NCBI RefSeq assembly: GCF_900115715.1
Contig: NZ_FOXM01000008.1
Span: forward strand, 124,001 to 188,000
From: Geopseudomonas sagittaria
GTDB lineage: Bacteria; Pseudomonadota; Gammaproteobacteria; Pseudomonadales; Pseudomonadaceae
Direction: 5' to 3'
DNA: 64,000 nt
The position numbers and the translations under genes were made by a program. Within the stretch, counting starts at the first letter, position 1; each line of letters begins with the position of its first letter. The notes below the pieces were generated by a model, which saw only the letters and a program-made list of their open reading frames with translations, was not told the DNA's origin and made no database searches. This document shows positions 24,128 through 32,948 of this stretch, one piece after another.

Positions 24128-25066
24128 ATGACACTCACGGAACTGCGCTATATCGTCACCCTTGCCCAGGAACAACACTTCGGCCGGGCCGCCGAGCGCT
24201 GCCACGTCAGCCAGCCGACCCTGTCGGTGGGCGTGAAGAAGCTCGAAGACGAGCTGGGTGTCCTGATCTTCGAGCGCAGCAAGAGTGCCGTGCGCCTGAC
24301 CCCGGTCGGCGAGGGCATCGTCGCCCAGGCGCAGAAGGTGCTGGAGCAGGCCCAGGGCATCCGCGAGCTGGCCCAGGCCGGCAAGAACCAGCTGGCCGCG
24401 CCGCTCAAGGTGGGCGCCATCTACACCGTCGGCCCCTACCTGTTCCCGCACCTGATCCCGCAGCTGCACCGGGTCGCCCCCGACATGCCGCTGTACATCG
24501 AGGAAAACTTCACCCACGTGCTGCGCGACAAGCTGCGCACCGGCGAGCTGGACGCGATCATCGTCGCCCTGCCGTTCCACGAGGCCGACGTGCTGACCAA
24601 GCCGCTGTACGACGAGCCATTCTTCGTGGTGATGCCAGCCGAGCACCCGTGGACCGCACTGGCCAGCGTCGACAGCGCCATGCTCAACAACAAGAGCCTG
24701 CTGCTGCTCGGCGAAGGCCACTGCTTCCGCGACCAGGTGCTGGAAGCCTGCCCGACCGTGCGCAAGGCTGACGAGGCGCACCGGCACACCACGGTGGAGT
24801 CCAGCTCGCTGGAAACTATCCGCCACATGGTCGCCTCGGGCCTGGGCATCTCGGTGCTGCCGTTCACCGCGGTGGACAGCCACCACTACGCGCCCGGGGT
24901 GATCGCCATCCGCCCGCTGACCCCGCCGGTGCCGTTCCGCACCGTGGCCATCGCCTGGCGCGCCAGCTTCCCGCGGCCCAAGGCCATCGAGGTGCTCGCC
25001 GACTCCATCCGCCTGTGCTCGGTGGCCCGCCCGCCGCAGCCCGCGGAGACGGCGCAGCCGGCATGA
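24128..25066 (+). CDS. oxyR: Hydrogen peroxide-sensing LysR regulator OxyR
   Basis: A 312-residue LysR-type regulator with an N-terminal winged helix-turn-helix (LRYIVTLAQEQHFGRAAERC). Both redox cysteines are at the classical positions, Cys199 and Cys208, in GEGHCFRDQVLEAC, which form a disulfide on peroxide exposure. It activates catalase and alkyl hydroperoxide reductase genes. Its stop codon overlaps recG by ATGA, the same oxyR-recG pairing as in P. aeruginosa, implying co-transcription and translational coupling. Confidence 0.96.
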   Translation: MTLTELRYIVTLAQEQHFGRAAERCHVSQPTLSVGVKKLEDELGVLIFERSKSAVRLTPVGEGIVAQAQKVLEQAQGIRELAQAGKNQLAAPLKVGAIYTVGPYLFPHLIPQLHRVAPDMPLYIEENFTHVLRDKLRTGELDAIIVALPFHEADVLTKPLYDEPFFVVMPAEHPWTALASVDSAMLNNKSLLLLGEGHCFRDQVLEACPTVRKADEAHRHTTVESSSLETIRHMVASGLGISVLPFTAVDSHHYAPGVIAIRPLTPPVPFRTVAIAWRASFPRPKAIEVLADSIRLCSVARPPQPAETAQPA

Positions 25067-27141
25067 CCGAACTGGCGCGCATCGCCGTCACCACCCTCAA
25101 GGGCGTCGGCCCGGCGCTGGCCGAGAAACTGGCCAAGGTCGGCCTGGAAACCCTGCAGGACGTGCTGTTCCACCTGCCGCTGCGCTACCAGGACCGCACC
25201 CACGTGACGCCGATCGGCGCCCTGCGCCCCGGCGGCGATGCGGTGGTGGAAGGCGTGGTGAGCGGCGCCGACGTCGTCCTCGGCCGCCGGCGCAGCCTGC
25301 TGGTGCGCCTGCAGGACCCCAGCGGCACCCTCAGCCTGCGCTTCTTCCACTTCAGCCAGGCACAGAAGGACGCCCTCAAGCGCGGCACCTGCCTGCGCTG
25401 CTACGGTGAGGTGCGCCCCGGCGCCACCGGCCTGGAGATCTATCATCCCGAGTACCGCGCCCTGGCGGCCGACGAGCCGTCGGCGGCGGTCGAGCAGACC
25501 CTGACGCCGATCTACCCGAGCACCGAGGGTCTCACCCAGCAGCGCCTGCGCGCCCTCAGCCAGCAGGCGCTGAGCAGCCTCGACGGGCGCAGCCTGCCCG
25601 ACTGGCTGCCCGCCGAGCTGGCCCGCCAGTACGACCTGGCGCCGCTCGACCAGGCGATCCGCTACCTGCACCGGCCGCCGCCGGATGCCGACCTCGAGGA
25701 GCTGGCCGAGGGCCGCCACTGGGCGCAGCACCGCCTGGCCTTCGAGGAACTGCTCACCCACCAGCTGTCGCTGGCGCGCCTGCGCGAGAGCGTGCGCGCC
25801 CAGCAGGCACCGCAGCTGCCCAAGGCCACTCGCCTGCCGGCGCAGTACCTGACCAACCTCGGCTTCGCCCCCACCGGCGCGCAGCAGCGCGTGGCCGCGG
25901 AAATCGCCTGGGACCTGGCCCAGCCCGAACCGATGCTGCGCCTGGTGCAGGGCGACGTCGGCGCCGGCAAGACCGTGGTCGCCGCGCTGGCCGCGCTGCA
26001 GGCGCTGGAGGCCGGCTACCAGGTGGCACTGATGGCGCCCACCGAGATCCTCGCCGAGCAGCACTTCCTCACCTTCAGCAAGTGGCTGGAGCCGCTGGGC
26101 ATCGAGGTCGCCTGGCTGGCCGGCAAGCTCAAGGGCAAGGCGCGCAGCGGCGCGCTGGAGCGCATCGCCGCCGGCGCGCCGATGGTGGTCGGCACCCACG
26201 CGCTGTTCCAGGACGAGGTGCAGTTCCGCAGGCTGGCCCTGGTGATCATCGACGAGCAGCACCGCTTCGGCGTGCAGCAGCGCCTGGCCCTGCGCCAGAA
26301 GGGCATCGACGGCCGCCTCTGCCCGCACCAGCTGATCATGACCGCCACGCCCATCCCGCGCACCCTGGCGATGAGCGCCTACGCCGACCTCGACACCTCG
26401 ATCCTCGACGAGCTGCCGCCCGGACGCACCCCGGTGACCACCCTGGTGATCGCCGACAGCCGCCGCCCGGAAGTGATCGAGCGGGTGCGCGCCGCCTGCG
26501 CCGAGGGCCGCCAGGCCTACTGGGTGTGCACGCTGATCGAGGAGTCCGAGGAACTCACCTGCCAGGCGGCGCAGACCACCTTCGAGGAGCTCTCGGCAGC
26601 GCTCGGCGAGCTGCGCGTCGGCCTGATCCACGGGCGCATGAAGCCGGCGGAAAAGGCCGCGGTGATGGAAGAGTTCAAGGCCGCCCGCCTGCAGCTGCTG
26701 GTCGCCACCACGGTGATCGAGGTCGGCGTCGACGTGCCCAACGCCAGCCTGATGATCATCGAGAACCCCGAGCGCCTCGGCCTCTCCCAGCTGCACCAGC
26801 TGCGCGGCCGGGTCGGCCGCGGCAGCGCGGTCAGCCACTGCGTGCTGCTCTACCACGCACCGCTGTCGCACATGGGCCGCGAGCGCCTGGCGATCATGCG
26901 CGAGACCAGCGACGGCTTCGTGATCGCCGAGAAGGACCTCGAGCTGCGCGGCCCCGGCGAGATGCTCGGCACCCGCCAGACCGGCCTGCTGCAGTTCAAG
27001 GTCGCCGACCTGATGCGCGACGCCGACCTGCTGCCGGCGGTGCGCGACGCGGCGCAGACCCTGCTGACGCGCTGGCCGCAGCACGTCAGCCCGCTGCTCG
27101 AGCGCTGGCTGAGGCACGGGCAGCAATATGGGCAGGTTTGA
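25063..27141 (+). CDS. recG: ATP-dependent DNA helicase RecG
   Basis: A 692-residue branched-DNA helicase that reverses stalled forks. It has an N-terminal wedge/OB domain (about 1-250), Walker A GDVGAGKTVVAALAAL, the DEQH box in IIDEQHRFGVQQR, motif TATPIPRTLAMS and the C-terminal TRG region QLRGRVGRGSAVS. Start ATG 25063 overlaps the oxyR stop. An upstream ATG at 25015 would lie inside oxyR and is not needed. Confidence 0.96.
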   Translation: MTELARIAVTTLKGVGPALAEKLAKVGLETLQDVLFHLPLRYQDRTHVTPIGALRPGGDAVVEGVVSGADVVLGRRRSLLVRLQDPSGTLSLRFFHFSQAQKDALKRGTCLRCYGEVRPGATGLEIYHPEYRALAADEPSAAVEQTLTPIYPSTEGLTQQRLRALSQQALSSLDGRSLPDWLPAELARQYDLAPLDQAIRYLHRPPPDADLEELAEGRHWAQHRLAFEELLTHQLSLARLRESVRAQQAPQLPKATRLPAQYLTNLGFAPTGAQQRVAAEIAWDLAQPEPMLRLVQGDVGAGKTVVAALAALQALEAGYQVALMAPTEILAEQHFLTFSKWLEPLGIEVAWLAGKLKGKARSGALERIAAGAPMVVGTHALFQDEVQFRRLALVIIDEQHRFGVQQRLALRQKGIDGRLCPHQLIMTATPIPRTLAMSAYADLDTSILDELPPGRTPVTTLVIADSRRPEVIERVRAACAEGRQAYWVCTLIEESEELTCQAAQTTFEELSAALGELRVGLIHGRMKPAEKAAVMEEFKAARLQLLVATTVIEVGVDVPNASLMIIENPERLGLSQLHQLRGRVGRGSAVSHCVLLYHAPLSHMGRERLAIMRETSDGFVIAEKDLELRGPGEMLGTRQTGLLQFKVADLMRDADLLPAVRDAAQTLLTRWPQHVSPLLERWLRHGQQYGQV

Positions 27142-27162
27142 AGAGAGAGCGGGCAAAAAACC

Positions 27163-27190
27163 ACGATAACGGCTTGTATCGTTAGTTTTT
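27163..27190 (+). terminator. Terminator after recG
   Basis: The stem ACGATA/TATCGT with an 8-nt loop is followed by TAGTTTTT, 21 bp past the recG stop. The stem is AT-rich and modest in strength. Confidence 0.55.
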
Positions 27191-27620
27191 GAGGGGAATC
27201 GAGAGCGGCCGGACTGGTGGAATCGGTCGTCATGACAGGCTGGAGGGCCGCATGGTAAGGCGCTACGCATTCCCTGAGGCCGCCCATCTGGCTCGTCAAA
27301 AATGGTCTGGTCACCGCTGTCTCCGGGCTGCGAGGCAGCGACCCTTGTCACGCGCTTCCTGCACCACCTGGCGGAAATAAAACTCGAACTGCATGTGCAG
27401 CAAACAGCCCAGGCCGTCCGGCGAAAAATCGTGCAAGCGTTCTATTAACATGTTATCAATTTAACCGTGGCAAGCGCGGGAGCCTCCAAGCAAGCTCCCT
27501 TGCTGCCACCGGCCAGCCCCTGACGGTGGCCAAATCGCCCTGCTGCCTTGCAACGAATGGGCACCCTGGTCTTCCGGCCAGCGCAACACACAAAAACAAC
27601 AAGCAAAAACAGGTAAGCCA
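27191..27620. other. Gene-poor gap between recG and the MBL-fold gene
   Basis: No convincing gene is present in this stretch. On the minus strand a 46-codon frame (27311-27451) begins MLIERLHDFSPDGLGCLLHM and ends at a TGA after LAARRQR. It looks like protein rather than noise, but no family is recognised and no ribosome site is visible, so it may be a decayed gene remnant. An AT-rich palindrome TAACATGTTA sits at 27446-27455. The composition is less GC-rich than core genes nearby. Confidence 0.4.
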
Positions 27621-28586
27621 ATGAAACTCACCAGCAATATCAAGTCCCTGCGTAATTCCCTGCTCGCCGCTGCCGTCGGCCTTGCCCTGTGCACCAATTC
27701 CGTCTGGGCCGCCGAAGGCAACCAGCCCAACGTGCGTCTGCTGCTGCTCGGCACGAAGGGCGGCCCGTCGCTACTGCAGACCAAGAGCCTGCCGCAGTCC
27801 ACCGTGCTGATGGTGAACAACGATGCCTACTTGCTCGACGCCGGTTACGGCGCCAGCCTGCGCTTGGTGGATGCGGGCATCCCGCTGCGCAACATCAAGG
27901 GCATCTTCATCACTCACCTGCACAGCGACCACGTGCTCGACTACCCGTCGGTGCTGATGAACGGCTGGAACAGCGGTTTGAAGACCCCAGTAAAAGTATT
28001 CGGCCCGCAGGGCATCCAGGAAATGACCGATCACGCCTGGAAGACCTTCGAGGTGGACATCGACCTGCGCATCGTCGACGAAGGCAAGCCCGACCCGCGT
28101 CCGCTGGTCACCACCCAGACCATCAAGGAAGGATTGGTCTACCAGGACGAGAACATGAAGGTTAGCGCCGTCGCCGTGCCGCATCCGCCGTTCGACAAGG
28201 GCCAAGCCTTCGCCTTCAAGTTCGAGGTCGGCGGCAAGAGCATCGTGCTCTCCGGCGACACCAACTACTCGCCCGACCTGGCCAAGTTCGCCACTGACGC
28301 CGACGTGTTCATCAGCGAAGTGGTCCACGTCGAAGGCGTGCAGCGTCTGGCCGAGCGCATCGGCACCGGCTCCACGCTAGCCAAGGCGATCATCTCCCAC
28401 CACGTGACCGCCGAAGACGTCGGACGCATGGCCACCGACGCCAAGGTCAAGAAGCTGGTGCTCAGCCACTTCGTCCCCGCCGACGACCCGACCCTGACCG
28501 CCGAACACTGGCGCAGCGCCGTGGCAAAGACCTACGACGGCGAGATCGTGGTCGGCCACGACGGCATGGAAATCCCGCTCAAGTGA
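27621..28586 (+). CDS. Secreted metallo-beta-lactamase-fold hydrolase (RNase Z-like subgroup)
   Basis: A 321-residue protein with a signal peptide (about 1-30, ending SVWAA), so it acts in the periplasm or outside. A full set of MBL zinc ligands is present: His99, His101, Asp103 and His104 (THLHSDH), His188, Asp213 (SGDTNYSP) and His283 (LVLSHF). The pattern resembles the RNase Z/arylsulfatase-like branch, but export argues against tRNA processing. The substrate is unknown; a lactonase, phosphodiesterase or sulfatase activity is possible. An AGGTAA site precedes the ATG. Codon use is less GC-biased than neighbours, suggesting later acquisition. Confidence 0.82.
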   Translation: MKLTSNIKSLRNSLLAAAVGLALCTNSVWAAEGNQPNVRLLLLGTKGGPSLLQTKSLPQSTVLMVNNDAYLLDAGYGASLRLVDAGIPLRNIKGIFITHLHSDHVLDYPSVLMNGWNSGLKTPVKVFGPQGIQEMTDHAWKTFEVDIDLRIVDEGKPDPRPLVTTQTIKEGLVYQDENMKVSAVAVPHPPFDKGQAFAFKFEVGGKSIVLSGDTNYSPDLAKFATDADVFISEVVHVEGVQRLAERIGTGSTLAKAIISHHVTAEDVGRMATDAKVKKLVLSHFVPADDPTLTAEHWRSAVAKTYDGEIVVGHDGMEIPLK

Positions 28587-28874
28587 TTTGCGGCCGGACT
28601 GCCCTCGACATGAGGCCAGTCCGGCCATACTTGGCGGCGTTCGAGTGTCAGACGATCTAAAGATGTACCCCCATTGGCCAATGGCATACATCGGGTGCAG
28701 ATACGAATAGTCCGTCGGATCAAGGCACACCCTAATCAGACACCGCGAGCGCAGGCTCCCGAGGGTCTGGACAGGATCATTTCCCGACAGGCGTCCGGCA
28801 ACCTCACAGGGCCTAACCACGAGCGACTGCAGGGGCTGAACGGAGTGCAACGTTCAACCGAAAGCAGATAACGC
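28587..28874. other. 288-bp gap with a hairpin and no supported gene
   Basis: Just past the MBL stop is a strong inverted repeat, GCCGGACTG...CAGTCCGGC (about 28592-28624). It lacks a T-run but probably acts as the terminator. Short frames on both strands have no recognisable family, and composition is mixed. I see no gene here. Confidence 0.5.
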
Positions 28875-29255
28875 TCAGGCCGCCTGCTTCTGCCGTGGGC
28901 CGAGCAGTTGGGTGAGGCCCTGGAACCACAGCACCAGCGCCGGGTTGCCCTGGATCTGGATGTCCTTGTTCTGGATGCCCTGCATGAAGGCCAGCTGCTT
29001 GTTCGCCGCGGCGAGGGTGGCGAAGCCGTAGGCGGCGTCGCGGAAGGCGATGCTGAAGGCCGGTTGCGCCACCGTGCCGGCCGCGCTGCGGATGCGTTGG
29101 TCACTGACGATGAAATGGCGGGCGATCTTGCCGTCGCGGGTCTGCAGCTGGAACACCAGGTCGCGGTCGACCAGCTGTTCGCGGAACTCGGGATTGCTGC
29201 GGCTGGCCCCCGCCAGCAGGCGGCCCAGCAACCAGAGCAGGATACGGAATTTCAC
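28875..29255 (-). CDS. SCP2-like small protein encoded downstream of HU
   Basis: A 126-residue protein resembling a small SCP2 sterol-carrier-type domain (DLVFQLQTRDGKIARHFIV, PAFSIAFRDAAYGFATL, DIQIQGNPALVLWFQGL). The start is probably the GTG at 29255, preceded by GAGG 6 nt away; the frame extends upstream to 29306 without a good site. It lies leftward of the HU gene, as the hypothetical PA5347 does in P. aeruginosa. A lipid-binding role is inferred from fold similarity only. Confidence 0.7.
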   Translation of the reverse strand: MKFRILLWLLGRLLAGASRSNPEFREQLVDRDLVFQLQTRDGKIARHFIVSDQRIRSAAGTVAQPAFSIAFRDAAYGFATLAAANKQLAFMQGIQNKDIQIQGNPALVLWFQGLTQLLGPRQKQAA

Positions 29256-29366
29256 GGCGGCACCTCGCGAGTCTGCCAAGAGAACCCGAAGTCTAGCGCG
29301 TCGCACGGCCGACAGGAGCGGCCTGAATCACGCATCCGCCAGCGCCCGGCCGGGCGAGCGGCGCTC

Positions 29367-29392
29367 GACCCGGAGCCGCACGGCTCCGGGTC
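29367..29392 (-). terminator. Hairpin after the HU gene
   Basis: A perfect 11-bp stem GACCCGGAGCC/GGCTCCGGGTC with a GCAC loop lies 8 bp past the HU stop. It has no T-run, so it may be a weak terminator or a stabilising hairpin. Confidence 0.55.
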
Positions 29393-29399
29393 GGCCGTC

Positions 29400-29672
29400 T
29401 CAGTTGACGGCGTCCTTCAGCGCCTTGCCCGGCTTGAAGGAGACGGTGTTGCTGGCGCGGATCTTGACCGGCTCGCCGGTCTGCGGGTTCTTGCCCATGC
29501 GCGCACCGCGATGGCGCTGCAGGAAGGTGCCGAAACCGACCAGGGTGACGCTGTCCTGCTGGTTCAGCGCGGTGGTGATCTGTTCGAGCATCGCGTTGAG
29601 CACGCGGTTGGCCTGCTCCTTGCTAAGGTCGGCTTTTTCCGCAACGACGGCGGCGAGTTCCGGTTTACGCAT
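29400..29672 (-). CDS. HU family DNA-binding protein
   Basis: A 90-residue histone-like nucleoid protein with the signature VGFGTFLQRHRGARMGKNPQ and the DNA-minor-groove arm KIRASNTVSFKPGKALKD. It starts MRKPELAAVVAEKADLSKEQ. It is one of the extra HU-type proteins of pseudomonads (HupN-like by position) rather than the main hupB beside lon. It is divergent from ubiC. Confidence 0.93.
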   Translation of the reverse strand: MRKPELAAVVAEKADLSKEQANRVLNAMLEQITTALNQQDSVTLVGFGTFLQRHRGARMGKNPQTGEPVKIRASNTVSFKPGKALKDAVN

Positions 29673-29948
29673 ACATGCCTCTTGAGTTTGTTCTTGTTGT
29701 CGAGATGCAGCCTTGCCGGCGAGCTTCCCGCTCGCCGTAGCCGAGCCCGCACAGTACGGAAACGGGGGAAACCCGCCGGACAGGCTCTGGCATGCGGCTG
29801 ACCGTTGAAGAATGGCACGCCCTCCCCGGCCATGCCAGCCCTTGTCGCCATGGCGCCTTAAGCCATTGGTCGCAGGCGGCCAGCGCGCCGAGGTGCGCCC
29901 GCGCGGCATGCTAGACTCCTCGCTGGTTTTCCGCTGCCGTGTTCCGCC

Positions 29949-30500
29949 GTGTCCCAGACCCTTCCCGCCAGCCCCGCATGGCTGGCCACCGACCGCCTCG
30001 ACCCTGCCCCCAGCGCCTGCCAGCTCGACTGGCTGAACGAGCAGGGCTCGCTGACCCTGCGTCTGACCACCCTCGCTGCCGGCGCCTTCGCCGTCGAGCC
30101 GCTGGCCGAGGGCTGGCAGACCCTGCGCGACGACGAGTGCGCGGTCCTCGGCGTGCCCGCCGGCAGCGAGGGCTGGGTGCGCGAGGTCTACCTGCTCGGC
30201 CATGGCCGGCCCTGGGTGTTCGCCCGCAGCGTGGCGGCGCGCAGCGCCCTGCAGCGCCACCCCTTCGCCCTCGACCGCCTCGGCAGCACCTCGCTGGGCC
30301 ACCTGCTGTTTCGCGACCCGGCCTTCAGCCGCCAGCCGATCGAGGCCTGCCGCTATCCCGCCGCCCTGCTGCCGGTGGCGGTGCGTAGCGACGGCCTGTG
30401 GGGACGCCGCTCGCTGTTCTGCCAGGGCCCGCTCGGCGTGCTGGTCGCCGAGGTGTTCCTGCCGGCGTTGTGGCAGGCGGACGCCACGCCACACACCTGA
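29949..30500 (+). CDS. ubiC: Chorismate pyruvate-lyase
   Basis: A 183-residue enzyme that converts chorismate to 4-hydroxybenzoate, the first committed step of ubiquinone synthesis. The conserved VREVYLLGHGRPWVFARSV block contains the chorismate-binding arginine, and LGHLLFRDPAF is typical. The start is a GTG at 29949. ubiA follows after 96 bp, so the first two steps are encoded together. Confidence 0.93.
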   Translation: MSQTLPASPAWLATDRLDPAPSACQLDWLNEQGSLTLRLTTLAAGAFAVEPLAEGWQTLRDDECAVLGVPAGSEGWVREVYLLGHGRPWVFARSVAARSALQRHPFALDRLGSTSLGHLLFRDPAFSRQPIEACRYPAALLPVAVRSDGLWGRRSLFCQGPLGVLVAEVFLPALWQADATPHT

Positions 30501-30596
30501 AACACCCCTGTCTGGCGCCACGCCTTATACTGCTGCGCTTTGCACCGGCGGCCGCGCGGCAGCGGCGGCCGGCTGGTTCTTTTCCGGAGATCCGCG

Positions 30597-31487
30597 ATGT
30601 CCCTCAGCCTGCTCAAGCCCCTGGCCCGCCTGCACCCGCGCGCCCAGGACTTCATCGACCTGACCCGCCTGAACCGACCGATCGGCATCTACCTGCTGCT
30701 GTGGCCAACCCTCACCGCGCTGTGGATCGCCGCCGACGGCGTGCCGTCGCTGGCCAACCTGCTGATCTTCACCTTCGGCGTGGTGCTCACCCGCTCGGCC
30801 GGCTGCGCGATCAACGACTTCGCCGACCGCCGCGTCGACGGCCACGTCGAGCGCACCCGCGAGCGCCCGCTGGCCAGCGGGCGGGTCACCCCGCGCGAGG
30901 CGCTGCTGGCGTTCGCCGCGCTGATGGCACTGGCCTTCGGCCTGGTGCTGCTGACCAACGCCGCCACCGTCTGGCTGTCGTGCGGCGCGCTGGCGCTGGC
31001 CGCGCTCTACCCGTTCATGAAGCGCCACACCCACCTGCCGCAGGTGGTGCTCGGCGCGGCCTATTCGTGGGGCATCCTGATGACCTTCACCGCAGAGGCC
31101 GGCAGCCTGCCGGCGGCGGCCGGCCTGCTGTACCTGGCCAACCTGCTGTGGACGGTGGCCTATGACACCTACTACGCGATCACCGACCGCGACGACGACC
31201 TGCGCATCGGCGTGAAGTCCACCGCCATCCTGTTCGGCGACGCCGACCGGCTGATCATCGCCATCCTCCAGGGCCTCAGCCTGCTGTGCCTGCTGATGGC
31301 CGCGGCGCGCTTCGAGCTGGGCCTGTATTTCCACCTCGGCCTCGCCGTGGCGGCCGGCTGCTTCGTCTGGGAGTACTGGAGCACCCGCTCGCGCGAGCGC
31401 ATGGCCTGCTTCCACGCCTTCCTGCACAACCACTGGGCCGGCCTGGCGATCCTCGCCGGCACCATCGCCGACTACGCCCTGCGCTAG
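30597..31487 (+). CDS. ubiA: 4-hydroxybenzoate octaprenyltransferase
   Basis: A 296-residue membrane prenyltransferase with about 8-9 TM helices. The two Asp-rich motifs are present: [15 protein letters not shown] (first) and [17 protein letters not shown] (second), which bind Mg-polyprenyl diphosphate. It attaches the isoprenoid tail to 4-hydroxybenzoate supplied by UbiC. An ATG at 30597 follows a CCGGAGA ribosome site. Length matches E. coli UbiA. Confidence 0.96.
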   Translation: MSLSLLKPLARLHPRAQDFIDLTRLNRPIGIYLLLWPTLTALWIAADGVPSLANLLIFTFGVVLTRSAGCAINDFADRRVDGHVERTRERPLASGRVTPREALLAFAALMALAFGLVLLTNAATVWLSCGALALAALYPFMKRHTHLPQVVLGAAYSWGILMTFTAEAGSLPAAAGLLYLANLLWTVAYDTYYAITDRDDDLRIGVKSTAILFGDADRLIIAILQGLSLLCLLMAAARFELGLYFHLGLAVAAGCFVWEYWSTRSRERMACFHAFLHNHWAGLAILAGTIADYALR

Positions 31488-31494
31488 CGCGTGC

Positions 31495-31520
31495 CCTCCG
31501 GCGCCACGCGGCGCCGGAGG
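31495..31520. terminator. Hairpin between convergent ubiA and the secreted repeat protein
   Basis: A perfect 11-bp stem CCTCCGGCGCC/GGCGCCGGAGG with an ACGC loop sits 8 bp past ubiA and 12 bp from the stop of the convergent gene. No T-run is present, so termination efficiency is uncertain. Confidence 0.6.
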
Positions 31521-31531
31521 TGACCGGCGGC

Positions 31532-31945
31532 CTAGTAACCGCCCCCGCCGCCGCTCTTGCTTGCCGCCGCGGGCTTGGCGACGCGCCAGACGCCCATCTT
31601 GCCGTCGCCGAGGCGGTCGCCCGGCTTCTGGTCCTGAATGAAGGTGTACAGCGGCTTGCCGCCGTAGGCCCACTGCCAGCTGCCGTCGTCGCGCTTGAGC
31701 GTGCTCCAGGGCATCTCGCCCTGGTCGTCGGCGCTGGCCGCCAGCGGCGGCCAGTTGGCCGCGCAGGCATCGTTGCAGCTGGACTTGCCCATGGCGTCCC
31801 TGTCGTTGGTGTAGAGGGTCATGCCCCGGGCGTCGACCAGCATGCCGTCCTTGACCATCGCCGGCTCGGCCGCCTGGACCTGCCCCAGCAGCGCGAACAG
31901 CGCGCCGCCGGCGAGAGCCAGCAGGGTGGGTGGGATTCTGAGCAT
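31532..31945 (-). CDS. Secreted repeat protein (COG4315-like, YxxxxD/W motif)
   Basis: A 137-residue exported protein with a signal peptide (about 1-25, ending VQAAEP). Two repeats of a short beta motif follow: MLVDARGMTLYTNDRD and GSWQWAYGGKPLYTFIQDQKPGD, with SSCNDACAANWPP between them. This is the 'secreted repeat of unknown function' family found in many pseudomonads; role unknown. It ends in a Gly-rich tail. Start ATG 31945 has an AGGAGAG site. Confidence 0.82.
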   Translation of the reverse strand: MLRIPPTLLALAGGALFALLGQVQAAEPAMVKDGMLVDARGMTLYTNDRDAMGKSSCNDACAANWPPLAASADDQGEMPWSTLKRDDGSWQWAYGGKPLYTFIQDQKPGDRLGDGKMGVWRVAKPAAASKSGGGGGY

Positions 31946-32120
31946 CGCAGCTCTCCTCGGGTGGGATGGACCGACCTGGCGAACGCCGCGATCAGCGCAC
32001 GGGCCGGTCCAGCCGACCACGCCTGCGCAGGTATGACGCACCAGGCACCGGTTGCCGGCAGCCGCCGGCAACCCTTGCAGCATAGACGAGGGTGCCCGGG
32101 CGCCCGCCGGCCGGTACGCT

Positions 32121-32154
32121 ATGTCACACCACTGCAATAATTCCGTTATGTAAT
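32121..32154 (+). promoter_or_regulatory. PhoB-dependent promoter of phoB (Pho box and -10)
   Basis: The 18-bp sequence ATGTCACACCACTGCAAT (32121-32138) fits the 7-4-7 Pho box, 5 of 7 matches to CTGTCAT in each half. Exactly 10 bp downstream lies TGTAAT (32149-32154), a 5-of-6 match to the -10. This is the geometry of PhoB-activated promoters, so phoBR is probably autoregulated. The rest of the 244-bp gap shows no gene. Confidence 0.7.
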
Positions 32155-32189
32155 GCCCGGCATACCCACGGAATACAGAGACCGCTCCC

Positions 32190-32879
32190 ATGGTTGGCAA
32201 ATCCATCCTCATCGTTGACGACGAAGCACCGATCCGCGAAATGATCGCCGTCGCCCTGGAAATGGCCGGCTACGAGTGCCTCGAGGCGGAAAACAGCCAG
32301 CAGGCCCACGCGCTGATCGTCGACCGCAAACCCGACCTGATCCTCCTCGACTGGATGCTGCCCGGCACCAGCGGCATCGAGCTGGCGCGGCGCCTCAAGC
32401 GCGACGAGCTGACCGCCGGCACGCCGATCATCATGCTCACCGCCAAGGGCGACGAGGACAACAAGATCCAGGGCCTGGAGGTCGGCGCCGACGACTACAT
32501 CACCAAGCCGTTCTCGCCGCGCGAGCTGGTCGCCCGCCTCAAGGCCGTGCTGCGCCGCGCCGGCGCCAGCGATGGCGAGGTGCCGATCGAGGTCGGCGGC
32601 CTGGTCCTCGATCCGCTCAGCCACCGCGTCACCATCGACGGCAAGCCGGCCGAGATGGGCCCGACCGAGTACCGCCTGCTGCAGTTCTTCATGACCCACC
32701 AGGAGCGCGCCTACACGCGCAGTCAGCTGCTCGACCAGGTGTGGGGCGGCAACGTCTACGTCGAGGAGCGCACCGTCGACGTGCATATCCGCCGCCTGCG
32801 CAAAGCCCTCGGCGAAACCTGCGAGAATCTGGTGCAGACGGTGCGCGGCACAGGCTATCGTTTCTCCACCAAGAGCTGA
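32190..32879 (+). CDS. phoB: Phosphate regulon response regulator PhoB
   Basis: A 229-residue OmpR-type regulator. The receiver domain (1-120) has Asp10/Asp11, the phospho-acceptor Asp54 in [11 protein letters not shown] and Lys in [10 protein letters not shown]. The winged-helix DNA-binding domain (about 130-229) has [17 protein letters not shown]. Phosphorylated by PhoR under phosphate starvation, it binds Pho boxes such as those found before phoB, pstS and pstC here. phoR starts 69 bp downstream. Confidence 0.97.
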   Translation: MVGKSILIVDDEAPIREMIAVALEMAGYECLEAENSQQAHALIVDRKPDLILLDWMLPGTSGIELARRLKRDELTAGTPIIMLTAKGDEDNKIQGLEVGADDYITKPFSPRELVARLKAVLRRAGASDGEVPIEVGGLVLDPLSHRVTIDGKPAEMGPTEYRLLQFFMTHQERAYTRSQLLDQVWGGNVYVEERTVDVHIRRLRKALGETCENLVQTVRGTGYRFSTKS

Positions 32880-32948
32880 CGGCCACGCCACAGCCCGCCG
32901 AACCGCTGTTGTCGCCCGTCCGGGCGGCCGCTTTACAAGGATTGCAAG

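Noticed and set aside
27189-27380. A 63-codon plus-strand frame between recG and the MBL gene
   Set aside because: It has Arg-rich random composition, no ribosome site and no recognisable family.
28674-28871. A 65-codon plus-strand frame in the gap after the MBL gene
   Set aside because: There is no ribosome site, the composition is not protein-like, and no family is recognised.
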